DNA of 64,000 bases from Rhizopus arrhizus (Eukaryota; Mucoromycota; Mucoromycetes; Mucorales; Rhizopodaceae): the NCBI GenBank assembly GCA_024220505.1, contig JAKZZE010000038.1, positions 124,001-188,000 of the forward strand, read 5' to 3'. The notes under the pieces are model-generated. The model searched no databases and had not been told where the DNA came from. It saw only the letters and a program-made list of their open reading frames with translations. This document shows, piece by piece, positions 57,570 to 64,000 of the stretch (positions are counted from its first letter, which is position 1; each line of letters starts with the position of its first letter). Both the position numbers and the translations under genes were made by a program.

Positions 57570-58075
57570 ATACCGATGTCTCGAGCGGAACGAAGTTGGC
57601 GTATCCGATGGCGTCTTGGTTGACTTCCTAGGCAACCAAATTCTTGTCCTACCCATTCTAATCAACTGCTTACCAAGAATTGTGCCATTTATTGTCTTGA
57701 GATGCACCGACGCCTACAGACGCTAGGAACTATTAACGATCCAATGTCTTTTCTATTGAATTAGCTTCCTACTTGCAAACCAAGCTCCTTTCAAAATGTC
57801 TCTTTGGTTTGTTCGTTGACCCGCTATATGCCACATCATGCATGAACTCGACTGTCTTATAATGATGAACTACCATCACAATCTCCACAATTGTTGCAAA
57901 GGCTCTTAGATTGGCTACCTCAAAATACTCACTTCCTTTCATTCATCTTGCCCTTGATCCTAAAGGATCTCTAGTTTCTTTTTATTCTTCCTTTTGATCT
58001 GACCCGGGCGACGCGATGACTACAAGACATCATGCCGTCCACTGCGATCTTGTAACATTTAAATAAATAAAACAC
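57570..58075 (+). mobile_element. LINE fragment C (3' end)
   Basis: Translation gives PMSRAERSWRIRWRLG, matching WLPMTRSERSRVLRWRLGW of fragment A, followed by the same order of motifs and a 3' tail (CCGGGCGACGCGATGACTAC, compare element B near 35252). Stops and indels show it is dead. Confidence 0.75.
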
Positions 58076-58530
58076 TTGTTTAAAGGTAGTTTGTCATGAT
58101 CAAATCTCGATATCAGACAAATCGATTTATCCCCTATCATTCACGAATCACTCTTGCGTCATAAAAATTGCAATGCCTGTATTGATAGAGCAATTGGGTA
58201 TTGCATCTCTTTTAAACTTGACGGTTTGAAACAAGCATGTTCCCTTTCATTATGTGCTATATCAAAAACCGAATGTTACCATACATATTTACATTTTTCC
58301 TTTAAAACAAAACTTATTAACAACGAAACGCAAAGGACAAAATGAAAACACAAAATTCCTATGAAGTAATATCAAGTGTGTTACTATACAAAAAAGATGG
58401 TCTTGCTTTAAGGTAAAATATAAAGACTGTGTGGTTTATTGTTTGATTTCTTTCTAAGCGACCAAATATATTATGTTTATAACAAAAAAAGATATAATTG
58501 TCTTGTAAATCGATGCAATAACCTTCTTGT
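58076..58530. other. Spacer downstream of S13, no gene seen
   Basis: The 63-codon ORF at 58154-58345 and the minus ORF at 58359-58652 (which covers the S13 intron and last exon out of frame) are unsupported. Confidence 0.5.
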
Positions 58531-59132
58531 TTAAGCAACCATAGCAGAGGCAGTAGCAGACTCACTATAAAAAAACAAAGAATTGGGTTAAGGAGGGCAG
58601 TTACCCGAGCAGTTTTTCTAAAACAACTCCAAGTAATGTCCAATATAGGCAATAGAAAATGAATATACGTTCTCTTTCTAAAGTGTTAGTACATAATCAA
58701 AAAAGGATACTATTTCCAGGTGGGAGGCAATTGACCAGAGGTCTTGTAGTAACGAGCAAGACGGTGAATACGAGACTCGATAAGAATCAAACGATACTTG
58801 GAGTCCTTGTCCTTTCTGTTACGTTCCAAGTGCTTACGGATGGAGACAGCCTTCTTGATAAGATGGTACAAGTCTTCGGGAACTTCGGGAGCGAGACCGC
58901 TGGACTTCAAGATACGGAGGACCTTGTTACCAGTGATGGATCTAACTTGAGGAATACCATAAGAGTCACGAAGGATGACACCAATTTGAGAGGGAGTAAG
59001 ACCCTTCTTGGCATTCTTGCAGATCATGTCAACAACTTCTTCAGAAGTAGTCTTGACCCAAGAAGGAGGAGTACGGCGATAAGGGAGGGCACTGCTAGAG
59101 ATACCCTTACCAGGAGTGTGCATACGACCCAT
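58531..59132 (-). CDS. RPS13: 40S ribosomal protein S13 (uS15)
   Basis: Two exons (59132-58711, 58564-58531) give exactly 151 aa, the universal eukaryotic length. The start [20 protein letters not shown], the core [18 protein letters not shown] and [10 protein letters not shown], and the last exon completing [12 protein letters not shown] are unmistakable. The single 146-nt intron splits a Tyr codon 12 residues from the C-terminus. It is part of the small subunit platform. Codon use is the strongly biased type expected for a highly expressed gene (many GTC, ACC, AAG). A T-rich/A-rich leader precedes the ATG. Confidence 0.98.
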
Positions 59133-60011
59133 ATTGACTAAGTATAAATTAAAAGAGAGAGAAAAAAAGAGAAATTTTTTTTTTGGAGGGACAACCCACG
59201 TTTTAAAGAAAAATTTTACACTTCCAACAGTCACCAAAAGCCTCCTTAAGTTGATTAGTATGGTATTGTATCCAGAATACGATAGTCTGGATAAACTAAT
59301 CACTGCAAGGTCATGATCAAAAGTTATTCATTTTGTTTCATTGGCAGTATCAACCTGTCACAAATCTTCATCATAAGAATCGAACCAGAAACTGTACTTG
59401 TTTACTGTATCGAAAGTAATGATACTTCCTGTAAATGTTTATGTTACAAATATTAATAAACAATTCTAATTTCAATTTATATTATGCTTGGAAATATTAT
59501 AATGTAATGTATTTTTCTCTAGCATCGACCATTCAAAGCTTACTGAATAGTCCAGTCTTGCATAACTCGACTACTAAGGAATTGTGCTTGTTGTTGACTT
59601 ACATATTTATATTTTATCAACGAAATAAAGTATGCACATAAGTGGCAATAAGGCAGTCTATCCTGAATTATGCGATATATTTTTAATCAGTCAAAGCACT
59701 TGTAGTATATTTGACAAGAAAGAGCTTGGTACTTTATAAATATATCAGTCATAACGTGAAAAGAGACAAGTCTTTGGGGGGGGGACATCCTACTCTCTTT
59801 ATCTTTGAACATAATTTTCTTTCTGTTTTGATGCTTGTTCAACACATATATACTATAAAATTACATCATCTTTATCATTTTATTATAGAATTGTAGTTTC
59901 TTTCGTAGTATTTAAAAAATAGAATTCGTTTATTATTTAAGTATAATTGAGCTATCAAAAGCATTGTATCTAGTTCAGATTTGCTATAGACATAGTTATA
60001 GGGGATGTACC
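59133..60011. other. Intergenic (S13 promoter side, HPS1 3' side)
   Basis: Contains the S13 upstream region, a G9 homopolymer at 59776-59784, and AT-rich DNA; ORFs at 59435-59641 and 59711-59896 are not credible. Confidence 0.5.
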
Positions 60012-62342
60012 TTATTTATTAAAAAATAAATTATTACGCTGACAAAGATCATTCAATAATTTATGATTCATATTCCAAAGTCTATCAGGTGGGTTCATAT
60101 TGAAATAAATAGACAGTAGTTCTTGATTTTTACTGCCTCTTTGATACAATAAATGATATTCATTATCTTTTGATTCTTGTATACATCTATCCTTCTCTGT
60201 TTCTCTACAATTTGTACTTAAATGTATCATCTCTGTACACTATATGATTCTTATTAGCTTTAAAAGATATAGATAACAGCACGATCTTACCAATTGCTTT
60301 AGTCTAAATATAGATGGCCATGTCCATTTCTTTTGTTTTGAAGATAGGATAGTCATTTTATTTTCATAAATTATATGATATAATAATTCATGATATTTAT
60401 CCAGTTCATTCAAATCAACAAGTAAAGGTGTAATGATAATACCATTTTTAAGATAAATAAAATGAATTAAACCAGGATATGTTACTGCAAATGACAAGTT
60501 TGTAAAATGTGTTGCTTCCTTGGTTAGCAGAAATGAGTGAAAATCAGACAAATACGATTTAAGTGTAGATTTAAATTGTTTCACTTGACTTGAGAGTGGT
60601 TTCCAAGGAGGTCTTAATGAATTTGTCTTGTACAGTTTTTCAGGATCATCCTTACAGACAACAACAGAGCATAGACCTTCATGCAGGTGAATAAGAATAA
60701 GATTGGCAAGGAAGACTTGCCCATTCAACTTGATCCAGCGTCTTATCAACTTGACATCATCTGTTTGATCCAAATAGCTTGGTTCTCCATTCATAAGATT
60801 GGTTAACAGTCGCTTTAAGGTATCTGCCTTTTTTGTCTGGGAAGAAAAACTATCTGATCTGGAACGTAAGACAGGAGAAGAAGGCGCAGAGTTTGTATTG
60901 TTCTTTTTTTCAAAGCTAGGAAACATGTTGGGTTCAGAAGGTACACTGCCAGATAGTAAATAATCTTGATTGTCATTATTAAATATATCAAATAGACTGG
61001 CTTGAATATTATGCGAATAGGATGGATTAAGTGAGATGGCATTGGAGGGTGGGCGTGTATCTAAAGTAGTGTCTGATTTATGAATGATGCTTTTCCCAGA
61101 AAGTGGTGAACACCAATAAGAAGTAGGTGAGTCAGATGAAACAACGGTAACGGATGATGTAGATTTTTCTTTGATTTTAAAAGGTGATGATGATGATGTA
61201 TTATAATATGCCAATGATGATGATAAATGATGACTAGGATTCATTGCTGAATTGTATGACATGAAACTCTGACTACTTGTACTACTTGTATCATTATTGT
61301 TATTCAATGTGCTAATACTACTATTACTACTATGTCATCATCATAAGGATTTGTTTTATATACAAATAATATACGTACTTGCTAGCTATATTCTTTGGTA
61401 GTGTACCTGTACTTGGTTCAATCATGGTAACATGCGTCGTTTTAATTTGACTTTTATTTTGTGCTATAGAAAATATAAGTAAAAATAATAGTTTTATTAA
61501 AAGACTTACCAATTTCTTTCATATGGTGTGACACTAATAACTTTAAAAAGTATACAAGTTCTTCTGGTACTTCATTCTCGGATAAGCTACTATTTGAACA
61601 TTGAGCAACTACTTTTTCTCTTGCAAATAAGAAGCAATAAGCCCAGGTAGACACACTGGTTTCGTGTTGATTACTATTACTTCTTGAGCTAAAAAATGAC
61701 GCCATCGTTTTATTGTCAATCACATTGTTACTACTACCAATGCCACTACTACTGTTGTGATGATAACTGCGACGCCAGGTAAAGTGTGTGTTACAACAAT
61801 GTATCATACTCTCTGTCAACTTGATTCTTAAATCCTCTCCTATTTGAACTTGCTCAATAGAGCATAGTGTATCGCTGGATAAAAGTGATAATTTCCCGCA
61901 TAAAAATGGAAGTTGTGACAGACAAGTATTGATGTCTTTTTGTGTGATGCTTGGTTTATTCTTTGTTTCATAAATATGTAACGTCCAGTGAGGCCCAAAC
62001 TGAAACTTGAGAAGAGAGTGCATTGCTTTAAGGTGAAGCTGTAAAATGTTGACTGGAATATTTCTTTTTGTACAAGCAACGTAAAACAAGTTTTGTTGCT
62101 GCGCTCATATATATTAGATAAGAAAATACTTATATTAGATAATTTACCTCTTTAAAGGCAATAGTCTTGTTCCCAAGTTTAATATATTGAAGAATATCAT
62201 GAAAGTTGGCTTTAACAAGATCTTTAATGACAAGTAATGGTAGATAACGAATCCTATGACTTTCAGTTGCAATTGTATTTGAAGTTGTATTAGATTGATA
62301 AATAATAGTCCCTAATTTATTAATAATAAAATAGATAATCAT
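60012..62342 (-). CDS. HPS1: HPS1-like subunit of a BLOC-3 Rab exchange complex
   Basis: Five exons in order: 62342-62148, 62098-61510, 61463-61379, 61329-60291, 60239-60012; 711 aa (human HPS1 about 700). The N-terminal longin-type segment (MIIYFIINKLGTIIYQSN; later HDILQYIKLGNKTIAFKE, QQNLFYVACTKRNIP, LKFQFG) matches HPS1's first longin domain. The middle (residues about 290-440) is a long Ser/Asn-rich linker. A second conserved region has WIKLNGQVFLANLILIHL, LYKTNSLRPPWKPLSSQVK and the tell-tale FHSFLLTKEATHFTNLSF...YPGLIHFIYL. BLOC-3 activates Rab32/38-type GTPases on endolysosomal organelles. The C-terminal exon is less conserved. Confidence 0.78.
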
Positions 62343-62523
62343 TCACTAGTTTTTTAAATGAAAAAAAAAAAAAAAAGATATGAAAAAATAAGGGGAAAAA
62401 AAAGCAAGAAAACAAGTGTCAAATAAGCAAAATAAAACGGCGTTTGAATTCACATTACTGCAATTTAGCATTACACCTGTAAAAAATAAAATAAAATAAA
62501 ACTTTTTCCTTTCTTTAATCAAC

Positions 62524-64000
62524 ATGCCAAGGTACACTTGAATGAAATTTTAAAAAAAACATTTTTTATTCTTATTTTTCTTTAATAGCCAAGTAGGCAA
62601 CAGTGGAAAATCAAATGCTGCAGAATTAGATGCTCTTCAAAAGCAACTTGGCAGAATGAACGGTCTATCAGATAAATTAGTAATAAACTAAACGTACAAT
62701 CTTTGTTAGTGACTCATTGCTTATCTATTTTTAAGGTGAATATATTGGATTCATTTGATGGTAGACTACTTAAACTAGAAGCATCTATTTTACCCATCCA
62801 CAGATCAACTCAAAACTTAACAAAATTAGCAAACAGTAAAAATAAAAATAAAAATAAAACTGAAAAAAGGAGGCAAACTCACGTACAATTTTTTTAAAAA
62901 AAGATATAGACTCCACATTAAAGGCAACTGAGCATATTGTAGACTGCTTAAATATGCCAAGTAAAGAAGAGGCTTACATCTTGAAAGGGTACTTTTAAGC
63001 AATTAAGAAAGCATCAGCATTTTATATAACAAACGAAAACAATAGACCTGATGAAAGCAATGTATTGCCTTATTTAAAAGCAATGGGTAGATTAAAAGAA
63101 GGTGTGGATGTTATTGAAAAGAGTCAATTAAAGGGCTGTGAAAGGACTATTTATCAAATGGTAATAAAAAGGGAATCGTGCATAAAAATAGCGGAGTCAT
63201 GTATTAATAACGAAAGGCGTGTAGAAACAATTGCTCAAGGCAGGTATGCTTCATTTAGAAACCTTATTTAGAAAATGGCTTTCAGCAGTCAGTAATCCGA
63301 TTGATATGAATGCAATGCCTAATTCAGGTAAAGTAATTACTATGTTTCTACTTATGATAATTAAATGGGACATTAGATAATGAACTGATGGCAACAGCAT
63401 CTGTAAGACAATTATCTCAACTATCAACCTATATTGCTTCATCAGAACAAGAAATTGGCTACTCAGTTGATTTCACAAAGCCTTACATTGAAATTCGTTC
63501 TTCATTTTTACAAAAATCTTTGCATCCATTGTCCCAATCAGTTCAGCAATCAGAAAAGCATCAAGGGGGCCCCTATAAAAAAGGAACAAGTGAATTTCTG
63601 AAATATACCGAGTGTTATGCCAAAATGATGGAATCAGAGTACAAGTTTGCTGAGCAAATCATGAGCAATAATGAGTCAAGAAGGGCCATGGCTCTTAAGG
63701 GTTCCATTGCACCTGCAACAGCAGAATATATTGCAGCTGGCAGACAGCTCAACGCGATTGCGAAACGATTGAATTACACTGATACGTCTTTTGTGTTTGA
63801 TATTATCGAAAAGCATGATCGTGAGTATGCCTGCTATCTTGAAGGGCTATCACAATTGGCACTATTGAATGAGGTACAAGAAATGATAGATGCCTTCAAG
63901 TTAACTGTGCTTCGAAATTTTTATGATTTTATGGAAGATATTCGAGGTAGAAAAGATGTTAATGCTCCAATGAATCTAAGCTCCGATGGCACTGTCCATG
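62524..64000 (+). CDS. EXO70: Exocyst subunit EXO70 (5' part; runs off the window)
   Basis: Exons: 62524-62531 (8-bp exon ATGCCAAG), 62589-62679, 62736-62835, 62904-63160, 63240-63327, 63377 to beyond 64000. Motifs are LDSFDGRLLKLEASILPIHR, NLTKLAN, HLETLFRKWLSAVSNP, LSQLSTYIASSE, MALKGSIAPATAEYIAAGRQ and RGRKDV. It tethers secretory vesicles at the plasma membrane, binding PI(4,5)P2 and Rho GTPases. The exon at 62904-63160 contains an in-frame TAA (62996-62998) between YILKGYF and AIKKASAFY. Either it is a nonsense mutation, or a 39-nt intron (GTAAAG at about 62960 to AG 62999) removes it. Confidence 0.88.

Noticed and set aside
58565..58710. Possible intronic snoRNA in RPS13 (animal RPS13 introns host U14)
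   Set aside because: No C (RTGATGA) or D (CTGA) boxes with pairing ends could be found in the 146-nt intron.
58659..59141. 160-codon plus-strand ORF
   Set aside because: Exactly antisense to ribosomal protein S13; an artefact of its biased codon use.

Overview
The window looks like nuclear DNA of a Mucoromycota fungus (Mucorales-like; inferred). It is AT-rich, genes carry many short GT-AG introns (mostly about 40-100 nt), intergenic DNA is full of long A/T homopolymers, and proteins resemble fungal orthologues. Coding models were built by hand: splice sites were chosen so that exon phases close and conserved family motifs join. No expression data or database search was available.

Layout. 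0-5 kb: the 3' end of a gene, a free methionine-R-sulfoxide reductase (minus), and a decayed LINE interrupted by a solo LTR. 6.5-15.1 kb (plus): glutamate decarboxylase, a multi-pass membrane protein of the UPF0658 Golgi type, and a large membrane protein joining a rhomboid-like membrane region to a glycosyltransferase-like domain. 15.8-19.8 kb (minus): ERO1 and a frameshifted FAD synthase. 20.8-28.8 kb: a Sec7-PH ARF exchange factor, a small GPI-type surface protein, a BMT6-like rRNA methyltransferase and an Mpv17/PMP22 protein, then on the minus strand lumazine synthase (RIB4) and VPS17. 30.8-32.0 kb: casein kinase 2 alpha with a GC-AG intron.

32.2-41.5 kb is a transposon block. It holds a decayed LINE bounded by perfect 235-bp inverted repeats, a Tc1/mariner-type MITE, and an intact two-ORF LINE with 13-bp target-site duplications inserted 13 bp upstream of the start codon of a UBE3D-like gene (41.5-42.9 kb). 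Next come an F-box/LRR gene, a degenerate Fanzor/TnpB-like gene with three in-frame stops (46-46.85 kb), transposase-like fragments, and VAC8 (48.5-50.7 kb).

50.7-58.5 kb has no protein gene. It consists of a diverged tandem repeat array, a tRNA-Arg(UCG), a tangle of LTR-like repeats and a third LINE fragment. 58.5-64 kb: ribosomal protein S13, an HPS1 (BLOC-3) orthologue, and the 5' part of EXO70, which has an in-frame TAA unless a 39-nt intron removes it.

Several genes share a membrane-traffic theme (Sec7 ARF-GEF, VPS17, VAC8, HPS1, EXO70, the Golgi proteins). I read this as ordinary housekeeping content rather than a cluster. The unusual content is the transposon block, the TnpB-like relic and the gene-free repeat array.
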